Origin: Microbacterium ureisolvens
Lineage (GTDB): Bacteria > Actinomycetota > Actinomycetes > Actinomycetales > Microbacteriaceae
Direction of reading: 5' to 3'
DNA: 64,000 nt
NCBI RefSeq assembly: GCF_019511645.1
Contig: NZ_JAEUAX010000004.1
Span: 62,001-126,000, forward strand
Each line of letters starts with the position of its first letter. The first letter of the stretch is position 1. Below the pieces are notes generated by a model. It made no database searches, was not told where the DNA came from, and saw nothing but the letters and a program-made list of their open reading frames with translations. Both the position numbers and the translations under genes were made by a program. Of the stretch, positions 42,367 to 50,915 are shown piece after piece.

Positions 42367-45291
42367 TCAGCGACCGGTGTCGCGGGCGAAGGCGGCGGCC
42401 TCGGTGCGGTTGGCCACGCCGAGCTTCAGGAGGATCGATGAGACGTGGACCGACGCTGTCTTCGGGCTGATGAACAGCGCCCGGCCGATCTGCGCGTTGC
42501 TCATGCCTCGGGCTACGAGCCCGAGAACCTGTGACTCGCGTTCCGTGAGCGACGCGACCCTCGTGCCCGGGTCGCTCGCAAGGCCGGCGCGGGCCGCGAG
42601 CTCGTCGGCCCACCGCACGACGAGCGCATCACCCGTCGCCGGAGCCTGTTCCCGCAGTTCCGCGAGCGCCGCCTCAGCACCAGCCCGGTCGCCGGACGCG
42701 ACCAACGCCTCGGCGAGCCGCAGCCGGGCGAGGTGCACGAACTGGACAGGCAGTCCGTTTCCGACGCGCGCCTCGGCGAGCGCCGCCCTCCACATGGCCA
42801 CGTGGGCCGGGGGCCAGGCATCCGCCGCGAGCTCCGCCGCCACGCAGGCGACGAGCGGAGTGAGCGCCCCACGATCCGCGAGCGCGGAGGCGACCGCCTC
42901 GGCCTCTTCACGGACGTCGGCGACGCCGCGGTCGATAGAGGCGTTCATGCCCTGCACCCCGTCAGCCTCCGCGACCAGCCAGGCTCGCAGCGGAAGTGCC
43001 CATGGACGCACCCAGGACTGGGTCTCGGAGGCGCGCAGGACCGTCTCGAGCTCGAGAGCGCCAGAGAGCAGCGCGAGCTTGCGGCGGTCGTCGTGCTCGT
43101 CCGAGACCCGGACCAGTCGTTCGAGGAGGTCGAGCCGCCGCCACCCGGCGTCCTCGTCCGGCACGTCGAAGACCTCCGGCATCTCCTCGCGGACCAACCG
43201 ACGCTTTTCGGCGTAGGCCTCCAGCCGGTCGCCCCACACGTCGCCCTCGGCGAGGATGCGGAGCGCACTCGAACGGTCGAGTGGCACCGTCATGAGCTGC
43301 AGGGCGCGGCGCGCCAGCGCCACACTCTCGTCGACGCGGCCGAGCGGGAGGAGCACCTGACCCATCAGCAGCATGGCGACCGCGCCATGACCACGCTCCC
43401 GTCCGGCGTCGAGCGCCTCGCGGAGCATCAGGGCGTAGATCTCGAGCGCCCCCTCGTAACGACCTTCGAAGAACGCGACGTCGGCGAGCAGCATCCGAGC
43501 GCGGTGCCGTTCCACCGCCCCATCCGCCACCGCGAGCGCCTCCCGCGCCGCAGCGGCGGCGAGATCCAGCTCGCCTTCGAACGCGAACCGCCCGGCGAGG
43601 TTCGTCAGGCAGATCGCGAGCGTCGCGGGATCCTCCGCGTCGCGAGCGATCGCGACCGCCGCTTGCAGGGCATCGATCTCGTGGCGACCGAGCAGGCTTC
43701 GGACGAGTGCGAGCAGCGCGCGGGCAGCGGGCTCCTCGCGGTGCGTAAGCAGCCCTTCTGCTTCGGCGAGAGCGTCTTCGTCGGCCCGGTTCGTAATCCA
43801 TCCCTCGCACAGCACCAGCCACCACAGCGCGGCGGCGCGCTCGACGGGATCACTCGGTTCCGGAAGCGCGAGCGCGGCCCTGACGACCGTCCGCGCCTCC
43901 TCGTAGTCTCCGGCGTGCCAGAGCGCCTCGCCCGCGCGCCGCAGCACCTCCATCCGTGACGCGCCGCCGGCGCGGACATCCGCGTCGGGAACGACGTCCC
44001 ACCAGTCGGCGAGGCGGCGCCAGAGCGCCGCAGTCACGGACGGAGCGAGTTCGGCTCCGGGCTGAGCGAGGCACCGGATCGTTGCGTCGAAGGCCGCGGA
44101 CAGATCCCCTGCCATCGCCCTATGCTCGGCGACGGCGGCGAGGGCCGAGAACGACGCGCCGGCCCGGTGCTCGAGCGCATCGGCGTACGACCGATGCGCG
44201 TCGCGGCGCGCCCCCGGAGGCACGTCGGCGTAGACCGCTTCCCGCAGCAGCGCGTGCCGGAACCGGTACCCGGTCGCCGACACCGCGATGATCCCGCGGT
44301 CGAGCGCCTCCCGGACACCGTCTTCGAGGAGCGCGGGGTCCGCTCCGGTCACCCGCAGGAGGACGTCGTGGTCGACGTCGTCACCGCCGACGGACAGCAC
44401 CTCGATCAGGTGCCGTGCCTGCGGCGAGGCGCTCCGGTATCGCAGCAGCAGCAGATCACGCAGAGCGCCCGGAAGCGCCTCTCCGTCGAGCGCGACGAGT
44501 TCCTCGACGAAGAACGGCACACCACCGCTGCGCGCGGCGATCGCGTCGGTCGCCGGCCGCGAGAACCGACCCGGCGCGATCGCCTCGATCTGGCCACCCA
44601 CGTCGTCCGCGGACAGCCGTTCCAGTTCGATGTGCGGGATGCTGCGCCGGCCCTCCAGCGCCACCACCGCCGAGAGCGTGGTCCGGGTCGCCGGCTCGTC
44701 AGGCCTGTAGGTCAGCACCAGTGTGATGTGACGGCCGCGCAACGTGGTGGCGAGAATCGTGGCGAACGACGCGGTGAGGGCGTCCGCCCAGTGAAGGTCT
44801 TCGACCACGATCACGACGTGGAACCGCTCGCTCAAGCGCTCGACGACCATCTCGATCGTGTCCGAGATGATGTCCGACGAGGGCTCGACCGGTTCGCGTG
44901 TCGGCGTCGCAGACGATTCCGCAAGCTCCGGAACCAGCACCGCCAGAGTGCGCACCGCGCCGGGCGACGTCGACACGACGTCGAGCAGGCCGTCCCCCAC
45001 GCCAACTCTGAGGTCCCGCACGAGGCCGCGGAGCGCATGGAACGGCGGCGCGACATCGCCCCCGTCGACGCACTGCGCTGTCGCCACCACGACGGGCGGG
45101 TCGTCCGGCGACGCCTCCGCGCGCAACGACCTGATCGCCTCCTCGACGAGCCGCGTCTTGCCGATCCCCGCCTCCCCGCGGATCACCACCGCGCGCGGCA
45201 CGCCGGCTCGCCCGTCCGATAGCGCGCCGCGGACCGCGTCGAACTCCGCCTGGCGTCCGATCAGCACGGGACTCACGGCGACCCCAGCCAC
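42367..45291 (-). CDS. Large ATP-binding LuxR-family transcriptional regulator (LAL type)
   Basis: About 974 residues. N-terminal AAA/STAND ATPase with Walker A VIRGEAGIGKTRLVEEAI (near residue 38) and Walker B VIVVEDLHWADALTASFATIL; a long helical middle with TPR-like pairs; and a C-terminal LuxR helix-turn-helix LTERESQVLGLVARGMSNAQIGRALFISPKTASVHVSSILLKLGV. This is the MalT/LAL architecture, in which inducer and ATP binding control DNA binding. The target genes are unknown. The GTG at 45291 follows CACGAT by six bases and begins the conserved SPVLIGRQAEF region; a longer upstream frame is not homologous. Copies of a palindromic element lie on both sides. Confidence 0.9.
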   Translation of the reverse strand: MAGVAVSPVLIGRQAEFDAVRGALSDGRAGVPRAVVIRGEAGIGKTRLVEEAIRSLRAEASPDDPPVVVATAQCVDGGDVAPPFHALRGLVRDLRVGVGDGLLDVVSTSPGAVRTLAVLVPELAESSATPTREPVEPSSDIISDTIEMVVERLSERFHVVIVVEDLHWADALTASFATILATTLRGRHITLVLTYRPDEPATRTTLSAVVALEGRRSIPHIELERLSADDVGGQIEAIAPGRFSRPATDAIAARSGGVPFFVEELVALDGEALPGALRDLLLLRYRSASPQARHLIEVLSVGGDDVDHDVLLRVTGADPALLEDGVREALDRGIIAVSATGYRFRHALLREAVYADVPPGARRDAHRSYADALEHRAGASFSALAAVAEHRAMAGDLSAAFDATIRCLAQPGAELAPSVTAALWRRLADWWDVVPDADVRAGGASRMEVLRRAGEALWHAGDYEEARTVVRAALALPEPSDPVERAAALWWLVLCEGWITNRADEDALAEAEGLLTHREEPAARALLALVRSLLGRHEIDALQAAVAIARDAEDPATLAICLTNLAGRFAFEGELDLAAAAAREALAVADGAVERHRARMLLADVAFFEGRYEGALEIYALMLREALDAGRERGHGAVAMLLMGQVLLPLGRVDESVALARRALQLMTVPLDRSSALRILAEGDVWGDRLEAYAEKRRLVREEMPEVFDVPDEDAGWRRLDLLERLVRVSDEHDDRRKLALLSGALELETVLRASETQSWVRPWALPLRAWLVAEADGVQGMNASIDRGVADVREEAEAVASALADRGALTPLVACVAAELAADAWPPAHVAMWRAALAEARVGNGLPVQFVHLARLRLAEALVASGDRAGAEAALAELREQAPATGDALVVRWADELAARAGLASDPGTRVASLTERESQVLGLVARGMSNAQIGRALFISPKTASVHVSSILLKLGVANRTEAAAFARDTGR

Positions 45292-45334
45292 GACGCCATC
45301 GTGGCACGCGCGCCCGCCCCGCGTCAGGGGTGCG

Positions 45335-45363
45335 GACGGATGCCGCGGGCCGAGGCATCCGTC
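45335..45363 (-). terminator. Hairpin downstream of pfkA
   Basis: GACGGATGCC (45335-45344) pairs with GGCATCCGTC (45354-45363), extended by GTGCGG/CCGCAC outside with a small bulge. It carries the CGGATGCC core common to terminators here and separates pfkA from the LuxR gene. Confidence 0.65.
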
Positions 45364-45371
45364 ATACCGCA

Positions 45372-45444
45372 CGCCGAAACAGGGGATCCGCGCCGAAACC
45401 GGGGACAACGCCCTCGGTCTCGGCGGCAATTTCCTGGTTCGGCG
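45372..45444 (+). repeat. Nested-palindrome intergenic element, copy B
   Basis: Outer arms CGCCGAAACAGG (45372-45383) and CCTGGTTCGGCG (45433-45444) pair with one mismatch; inner arms GCCGAAACCGGGG (45392-45404) and CCCTCGGTCTCGGC (45411-45424) pair with two mismatches. Same orientation as copy A and about 3.1 kb from it; the LuxR gene lies between. It ends 20 bases before the pfkA stop. Confidence 0.75.
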
Positions 45445-45464
45445 AGACGCAGCGCGCCGGAGGG

Positions 45465-46493
45465 TCAGCCGAAGAGCGCCGCGGCCTCTTCGTAGCGGTA
45501 GAGCGGAACCGTGTTGAGCTCGCCGAGGGCGTCGGCGAAGGGGACGCGCACGATGTCCGTACCGCGCATGGCGACCATCTGACCCCATGCACCGTCGACG
45601 ACCGCGTCGGCGGCGTGCAGGCCGAGGCGGGTCGCGAGCACACGGTCGAATCCGGAGGGCGAGCCGCCACGCTGGATGTGACCGAGCACCGTCGCACGGG
45701 TCTCGATGCCCGTGATGCGCTCGATCTCGGGCGCGAGGATCTCGCTGATGCCGCCGAGGCGCGGGCGGTTGAAGGCGTCGAGACCCTTGTCGCTGTAGGC
45801 CTCGTCCATGCCCTTGAGGGTGAAGCCCTCCGAGACGACGACGAGGGGCGCGCGGCCGCGGTCGTGGGCTTTGGAGACCAGCGCGGTGATCTCGTCGAGC
45901 GACATCGGCACCTCGGGGATGCAGATGGCGTGGGCGCCCGCAGCCATGCCGGCGTGCAGCGCGATCCAGCCGACGTGGCGGCCCATCACCTCGGCGACCA
46001 TGCACCGCTGGTGCGAGTCGCCCGTCGTGCGCAGGCGGTCCATGGCGTCGGTCGCGATGTTGACGGCGGTGTCGAAGCCGAAGGAGTAGTCGGTGGCGCG
46101 GAGATCGTTGTCGATCGTCTTCGGAACGCCGAGCACGTTGATTCCGTCGTTCGACAGGCGGTTCGCCGCCGCCAGGGTGCCCTCGCCGCCGATCGCGATG
46201 ATGCCGTCGAGGCGGTGGCCGTACATCGTCTTGGCGATGTTCTCGGCGCCGCCGCGCGGGCCTTCGTAAGGGTTCGTGCGCGAGGTGCCGAGGATCGTGC
46301 CGCCGATCTTCGACAGGCCCTTCACCTCGTGACGAGTGAGCGGGAAGAAGTCGCCGTCCACCACGCCACGCCAGCCGTCGCGGATTCCGACGAACTCGAG
46401 GTCGTAGTTGGTCGTGCCCTTGAGCACCACACCGCGGATGACCGCGTTGAGCCCGGGGCAGTCGCCGCCGCTCGTCAGGATGCCGATCTTCAT
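45465..46493 (-). CDS. pfkA: 6-phosphofructokinase
   Basis: 342 residues; phosphorylates fructose 6-phosphate in glycolysis. MKIGILTSGGDCPGLNAVIRGVV is the nucleotide region, IIAIGGEGTLAAANRL and VPKTIDNDL the active site, and MVAEVMGRHVGWIALHAGMA the substrate site. The residue pair that decides phosphoryl donor reads G (GGEG) and K (PKTIDND). By analogy with the group III actinobacterial enzymes this combination uses ATP, whereas D plus K marks pyrophosphate enzymes. The ATG at 46493 has GAGGAACACAGCA upstream. Several hairpins follow the gene. Confidence 0.95.
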   Translation of the reverse strand: MKIGILTSGGDCPGLNAVIRGVVLKGTTNYDLEFVGIRDGWRGVVDGDFFPLTRHEVKGLSKIGGTILGTSRTNPYEGPRGGAENIAKTMYGHRLDGIIAIGGEGTLAAANRLSNDGINVLGVPKTIDNDLRATDYSFGFDTAVNIATDAMDRLRTTGDSHQRCMVAEVMGRHVGWIALHAGMAAGAHAICIPEVPMSLDEITALVSKAHDRGRAPLVVVSEGFTLKGMDEAYSDKGLDAFNRPRLGGISEILAPEIERITGIETRATVLGHIQRGGSPSGFDRVLATRLGLHAADAVVDGAWGQMVAMRGTDIVRVPFADALGELNTVPLYRYEEAAALFG

Positions 46494-46674
46494 TGCTGTG
46501 TTCCTCGCTGTCGGGTCGGTGAAGAGGGTCGGCGTCGCTGCCTCCCCCGACACTAGTGCCGGAAGCGCCGCCCTGCCACACGCGGTCGCCGGGCCATGGC
46601 CGGGTCAGTCCGCGACCCGCTCCCAGACATCGTTCTCGTGGCGCTCGCCGCTCGCCGCCCTGCGTGCCGACGTC

Positions 46675-46731
46675 GCGCGCAACGGCCGCGGTCGCCCGCA
46701 ACGGCCGCGGTCGCGCGCAACGGCCGCGGTC
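46675..46731 (+). repeat. Three tandem copies of a 19-bp unit
   Basis: The unit GCGCGCAACGGCCGCGGTC occurs at 46675-46693, 46694-46712 (one change, GCCCGC) and 46713-46731, followed by a partial decayed copy. Confidence 0.85.
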
Positions 46732-46747
46732 GCGCCGACGGACGCGA

Positions 46748-46783
46748 CGAGGGGCGGTGCGAGACCGCACCGCCGCCCCTCGT
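46748..46783 (-). terminator. Hairpin downstream of the SNF2 helicase gene
   Basis: ACGAGGGGCGG...TGCG pairs with the complementary arm around an aga loop, with a three-base bulge in one arm. It is 13 bases beyond the SNF2 stop codon. Confidence 0.6.
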
Positions 46784-46795
46784 GCGAATCGGACG

Positions 46796-48949
46796 CTACG
46801 CGGCGCCGAGCGCCTGACGCAGCAGGTGCATGAGCGCCGAGAGCTGCACCGAGTCACTCGACTGCGGGTCGACCTGCTCGCCGTCGAGCGCGCGGGCGGC
46901 CAGCCCCTGCTTGGAGTCGATGAGCTCGGCGATCTTGGTGTCGATCGTGTGCGCGGCGATGATGCGCCACGCGGTCACGGGCTCGTCCTGGCCGATGCGG
47001 TGCACGCGGTCGATCGCCTGGGTCTGCTCCGCGGCCGTCCACGACAGTTCGGCGAGCACGACGTTCGAGGATGCCTGCATGTTCACGCCGACGCCCGCCG
47101 CGGTCAGCGAGCAGACCGCGATGCCGACCTCGGGGTCGTTGTTGAAGGCGTCGATCGCCTGCTGGCGGGCCGAGGTGGCCTGATCGCCGCGCAGCGACAC
47201 GGTCTTGAGCCCCGAGGCGGCGAAGTGCGCCTCGGCGGTGTCCATGACGTCGATGTGCTTGGCGAAGAAGACGACCTTGCCCACCGAGCGCTGCAGCTGC
47301 ACCGCGTAGTCTGCGGCGAGCACGGCCTTGGCCTGGCCGATCTTGCGCACCATGGTGAAGACGTTCTCGGAGCCCGTGCCGGCGGCCTTCGACTCCTCGA
47401 GCTCGTTGTGCGCGACGAGACGGACGATGTCCTCGTCGATGTGGCCGGGGCCGTAGCCGCGGTCCCCGCGCGCCTCGATGATGCGCCGGTACTTCGCGGC
47501 GAGCCGCTCGCCCAGCTCGCGCTCGGCCTGACGGATCGAGCGGCCGAACTCGTCGTCGAGCTCCACGGGGAGGTCGGCGATGAGCTTGTCGGGCAGGTCG
47601 GCCGCGACATCCTTCTTCTTGCGCCGGACGATGCCCATCGAGATGACCGCGTCGCGGGCCTCTGGGTAGAAGGCCTTGTCGGCGGGGGTCAGCCCCGTCT
47701 CGTCGAGCTTCTCCATGAGCACCGGACCGGGCTTCTCACCAGTGGTCCAACCGAGGAAGCGCCAGATCGCGTCGAAGTCCTCGACGTCGTTGATCAGGGG
47801 CGTGCCCGTGAGAGCGAGCAGCAGCGGGTTGGGCACCTGCTCGCGGATGCGCGTCGCAAGCGCCAGCACGTTCTGCGAACGCTGCGATGTGAGGTTCTTG
47901 ATGAAGTGCGCCTCGTCGACGACCATGCCCTTGAGGCCGATCGAGCCGAGCCACGAGAGGTGACGGTCGAGGATCTCGTAGTTGACGATGAACACGTCGG
48001 CGAACGCATCGATGCCTTCGCCATCACCGTGGATCACCGTCGCGCGTCGCTGGGGCGTCCAGCGCTCCACCTCGCGTGCCCAGTTCATCTTCACGACGTT
48101 GGGCACGACCGCGAGAAGCGGGTACGCGTTCGCGACGGATGCTGCGAGCACCGACTCCGCCGTCTTGCCGAGGCCCGGCTCGTCGGCCAGGAGGAAAGTG
48201 CGGTGCCCCGCGCGCACGGATTCGAGGAACCTCGACTGGTGCGGCATCACCTCGAGGCCCTTGGGCGACAGGCGGTCGAACTCCGGCACAGGCGGAAGCT
48301 CCATCGACGCGGTCGCACCGCCGGCGCCTGTCTCGAATGCCTTGTACAGCGGGCCCATGAGCTCCCAGCTGTCGAGGCGGCGGCGCGGCGTCTGCTTCGG
48401 AGCACGGATCGTGAGATCCGGCGCGAGGAACGGGTTGGAGTCGCGGCGGGCCTCGACCTGCGGCGGCACCACCTGACGCTCGGCGAGCGCGGCGGGCACG
48501 ACCGGCGCCACGACCGGCGCGACGTCGGTGATGATGAGCTCGTCGGGCGCCAGCTCGGCCCCCGACTCGAGCAGCCAGTCGCGTCGCATGCGCCGCGCGA
48601 CAGGAGAGGTGGCCTGGTCGACCTCGAGCAGCTGGATGAGCGACGTGTCGCGCGCGGCCGTCTTCGCGAGGATGGTGGCGACCCCGTCGAGCCGCTTCAG
48701 CAGCTCGGCGCGCGCAGCATCCGTCAGCTCCGTGTCGCTCTTCACACGGGCGCGCTCCTCGCGCACCAGGAATGCGATGACCTGGAACTTGACGCGGTTC
48801 GTGGGCCCGAGCTTGCCGCGCTGGGCCTTGGCCTCGACCTCGCGCACCTTGCGGGCGAGGATCGGGATGATGGGGGCCTCGTCGTCGCGGCGCGCGGACG
48901 AGGACTTGCGGCGACGCTGCGCCGTCTGGGCGGGTGCCGTGGTCGGCAT
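46796..48949 (-). CDS. SNF2-family DNA-dependent ATPase/helicase
   Basis: 717 residues. A divergent N-terminal 240 residues, then helicase motifs: I LLADEPGLGKTAESVLAA, Ia VVPNVVKMNWAREVERW, II VVDEAHFIKN (DEAH), III LALTGTPLIN, then in the C-terminal lobe IV KVVFFAKHIDVMDT, V GVGVNMQASSNVVL and VI QTQAIDRVHRIGQDEPV. It is a compact SMARCAL1-like enzyme, remodelling or annealing DNA. The N terminus is rich in basic residues, with no recognised zinc finger. The ATG at 48949 is preceded by AGGAGGAGC. Standing alone, not next to restriction or defence genes. Confidence 0.92.
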   Translation of the reverse strand: MPTTAPAQTAQRRRKSSSARRDDEAPIIPILARKVREVEAKAQRGKLGPTNRVKFQVIAFLVREERARVKSDTELTDAARAELLKRLDGVATILAKTAARDTSLIQLLEVDQATSPVARRMRRDWLLESGAELAPDELIITDVAPVVAPVVPAALAERQVVPPQVEARRDSNPFLAPDLTIRAPKQTPRRRLDSWELMGPLYKAFETGAGGATASMELPPVPEFDRLSPKGLEVMPHQSRFLESVRAGHRTFLLADEPGLGKTAESVLAASVANAYPLLAVVPNVVKMNWAREVERWTPQRRATVIHGDGEGIDAFADVFIVNYEILDRHLSWLGSIGLKGMVVDEAHFIKNLTSQRSQNVLALATRIREQVPNPLLLALTGTPLINDVEDFDAIWRFLGWTTGEKPGPVLMEKLDETGLTPADKAFYPEARDAVISMGIVRRKKKDVAADLPDKLIADLPVELDDEFGRSIRQAERELGERLAAKYRRIIEARGDRGYGPGHIDEDIVRLVAHNELEESKAAGTGSENVFTMVRKIGQAKAVLAADYAVQLQRSVGKVVFFAKHIDVMDTAEAHFAASGLKTVSLRGDQATSARQQAIDAFNNDPEVGIAVCSLTAAGVGVNMQASSNVVLAELSWTAAEQTQAIDRVHRIGQDEPVTAWRIIAAHTIDTKIAELIDSKQGLAARALDGEQVDPQSSDSVQLSALMHLLRQALGAA

Positions 48950-49188
48950 GCTCCTCCTGAGCGTGAGTGCCGGATAGGGAGTCCGGCGGGGATCGGATGT
49001 CACCGATGGTTCTGCGTGCTCCCGCGGGCGGCGCGAACGCCGTCGCGAACGCGGGATCAGGGATTCGCCGCCGGCGGTCGCGGGCACTCGCTTCTGCGAG
49101 CTGCGGCATCGTCAACGGGTTTTCCCACGCACCATTCTAGGGGAACGGGCCCTCGAACGGGGCAATCCGGCGCGGGAGAACGCGGAAC

Positions 49189-49833
49189 TCAGCCCCAGAG
49201 GGTCGCCACGATGTCTTCGGTGTACCCCTCGGGCGCGAAGTTGATCCACGCGGTCGTCACGAGCCCGCCGCCACCGACGTAGTGCGTCTCGCCGCGGGTG
49301 TACTCTTCGTCGTCGAGCGTCACGCCCTTCTGCTCGATGCGGCACACGGTGCCGCCCCCCAGCGGCTCGCAGCCGAAGCCCGCCTGCGGCAGCGCGGCGA
49401 GCACGGCTTCCTCCTGGCCGGCGTCGATCGCGGTCACATTGGTCGCGAGCCCGTACTCGCTCGGCTGACCCCACGAGCACCGCAGCGTCGGCGCTCCGCT
49501 GTGGATGATCTCGAGCAGATCGGCGTTCTCCGTCGACAGCATCGTCACGCCGGGGTCGTTGAGAGGCGGGTTCGCCGACTGCAGCTGAGCGAGCATCGCG
49601 GCCGAGTAGATCTCCTCGCAGGCGCCAGGCACCTCGAAGCCGGCCGCGGGCTTGTCTGTCTCGGTCGGGCTGACCGACGGGTCCGGCGTCTGTTCCTGCG
49701 TCGTGCTCGTGGGGCTGCCCGACGGAGTAGCCGGGGATTCGGGTCGACATCCTGTGACGACCGTAGCCAGGGCGGTGAGCGCGACGCACCCGATCACGAT
49801 CCGTGTCAACCGGCTCTGCACGACCATTCCCAC
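49189..49833 (-). CDS. Predicted lipoprotein
   Basis: About 214 residues. A signal peptide with lipobox VVTGC (the Cys near residue 29) is followed by a Ser/Thr/Pro-rich linker (PATPSGSPTSTTQEQTPDPS) and a globular domain with three further cysteines (PGACEEIYSA, LRCSWG, GFGCEPLGGGTVCRIEQ). It will be anchored to the outer face of the cytoplasmic membrane. The family is unknown to me; the fold recalls DUF3558-like actinobacterial lipoproteins. The start is either the GTG at 49833 or the ATG at 49827; AGAGG upstream fits the GTG better. Confidence 0.75.
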   Translation of the reverse strand: MGMVVQSRLTRIVIGCVALTALATVVTGCRPESPATPSGSPTSTTQEQTPDPSVSPTETDKPAAGFEVPGACEEIYSAAMLAQLQSANPPLNDPGVTMLSTENADLLEIIHSGAPTLRCSWGQPSEYGLATNVTAIDAGQEEAVLAALPQAGFGCEPLGGGTVCRIEQKGVTLDDEEYTRGETHYVGGGGLVTTAWINFAPEGYTEDIVATLWG

Positions 49834-49937
49834 GCCACCTCTCGCGCGCCGCCGCAGGCGGAAGGCGGCGCGCTTTCGACCCTAACGAGGCGGAAGGACG
49901 GATGCTGCGGGCCACGCCGCGCGCACGGTCACCGCAG

Positions 49938-50834
49938 TCACGGGCCCGCGTACGCGCTCTGCCACTCCGACAGCGTATGCGGGTCGTCGGTGACGATGCC
50001 GTCGACACCGAGGGCCGTCACCTCATCCCACTGGGAGTCGTCGTTGAGCGTGTAGACGACGACGCGCGCGCCCACGGCGTGCAGTTCGTCGACGATCCCC
50101 GGCCGCGCGAGGACGGCCTTGCGGTTCACGACGACGCCGCGCGCGCCGGCCTCGGCGACGGCGCTCACCACGTCCGAAGGGAGCTGTTTGAGGATGAGCA
50201 GCCGCGACAGCACGTCCGACCCGGCCGCCGCGAGCGCGAGCGTACGTGCGTCGAAGCTCGCGAACACGATTCGACGCTCGAGGCCCCGCGCGGCCACCTC
50301 GGCGACGGCGGCATCGATGGCCGCGGCATCCCATTGGCCCTTCATCTCAACGATGGCCCGACCCTCGGTGGCGGCGAGGGCATCGAGGAACTCCACGAAG
50401 GTGGGGACAGGCGTGCCGGCGTAGGCGCGGTCGAACCACGCGCCGGCGTCGAGCGCCTTCACCTCGGCGAGCGTCAGCGCGGCCAGCCGGCCATGGCCGT
50501 CGGTCGTGCGGTCGACGGTCTTGTCGTGCATGAGCACGGGGTGGCGATCGGCGGTGAGGGCGACGTCGACCTCGACGTAGTCGAACCCGCCCGCGAGAGC
50601 CGCGCTGATGGCGGGCAGCGTGTTCTCCGGCGCGGTCGCCGCTCCCCCGCGATGGCTGGCGATGAACGCGGCCGCCCCCGGCGTGCGCTCATCGCCCATG
50701 AGCTCCCGCGAGCTCACGCGCGCGGGAGTGGCGCCGAGGAAGGCGATCACCAGGCTCGCGGTCGCGAGAACGCCCATGACGGACAGAGCGTGAATCCGGT
50801 CGCGGGGGCGATCGGAGGCCGCGGTGTAGGGCAT
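49938..50834 (-). CDS. Glycerophosphodiester phosphodiesterase
   Basis: 298 residues with an N-terminal membrane anchor or signal (HALSVMGVLATASLVIAFLGATPA) and one GDPD barrel. Catalytic features: FIASHRGGAATAPENTLPAI (His-Arg and the E-N pair), DYVEVDVALTADRHPVLMHDKTVDRTTDG (E-x-D and the second His). It hydrolyses glycerophosphodiesters outside the membrane, releasing glycerol 3-phosphate. The domain ends with the standard VYTLNDDSQWDEVTALGVDGIVTDDP. The ATG at 50834 is nine bases after GGGAGG; an upstream GTG in the same frame gives unrelated sequence. Confidence 0.92.
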   Translation of the reverse strand: MPYTAASDRPRDRIHALSVMGVLATASLVIAFLGATPARVSSRELMGDERTPGAAAFIASHRGGAATAPENTLPAISAALAGGFDYVEVDVALTADRHPVLMHDKTVDRTTDGHGRLAALTLAEVKALDAGAWFDRAYAGTPVPTFVEFLDALAATEGRAIVEMKGQWDAAAIDAAVAEVAARGLERRIVFASFDARTLALAAAGSDVLSRLLILKQLPSDVVSAVAEAGARGVVVNRKAVLARPGIVDELHAVGARVVVYTLNDDSQWDEVTALGVDGIVTDDPHTLSEWQSAYAGP

Positions 50835-50915
50835 CGGGCATGTCCTCCCGGGGGTCGTTCCCCACGTCCTCGTCGACGTGGTGCGGACCACTCTACATGC
50901 GCCGTTACCTATTCG

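Larger units (their letters stand above)
46494..46795. other. Intergenic region with tandem repeats between pfkA and the SNF2 gene
   Basis: 302 bases. It holds the pfkA promoter region near 46500-46560, three 19-bp tandem repeats at 46675-46731, and a hairpin at 46748-46783. No coding frame looks real. Confidence 0.6.

Noticed and set aside
45292-46857. A long minus-strand extension upstream of the LuxR ATPase.
   Set aside because: The added ~520 residues are a shadow of pfkA. Homology and the CACGAT promoter place the start at 45291.
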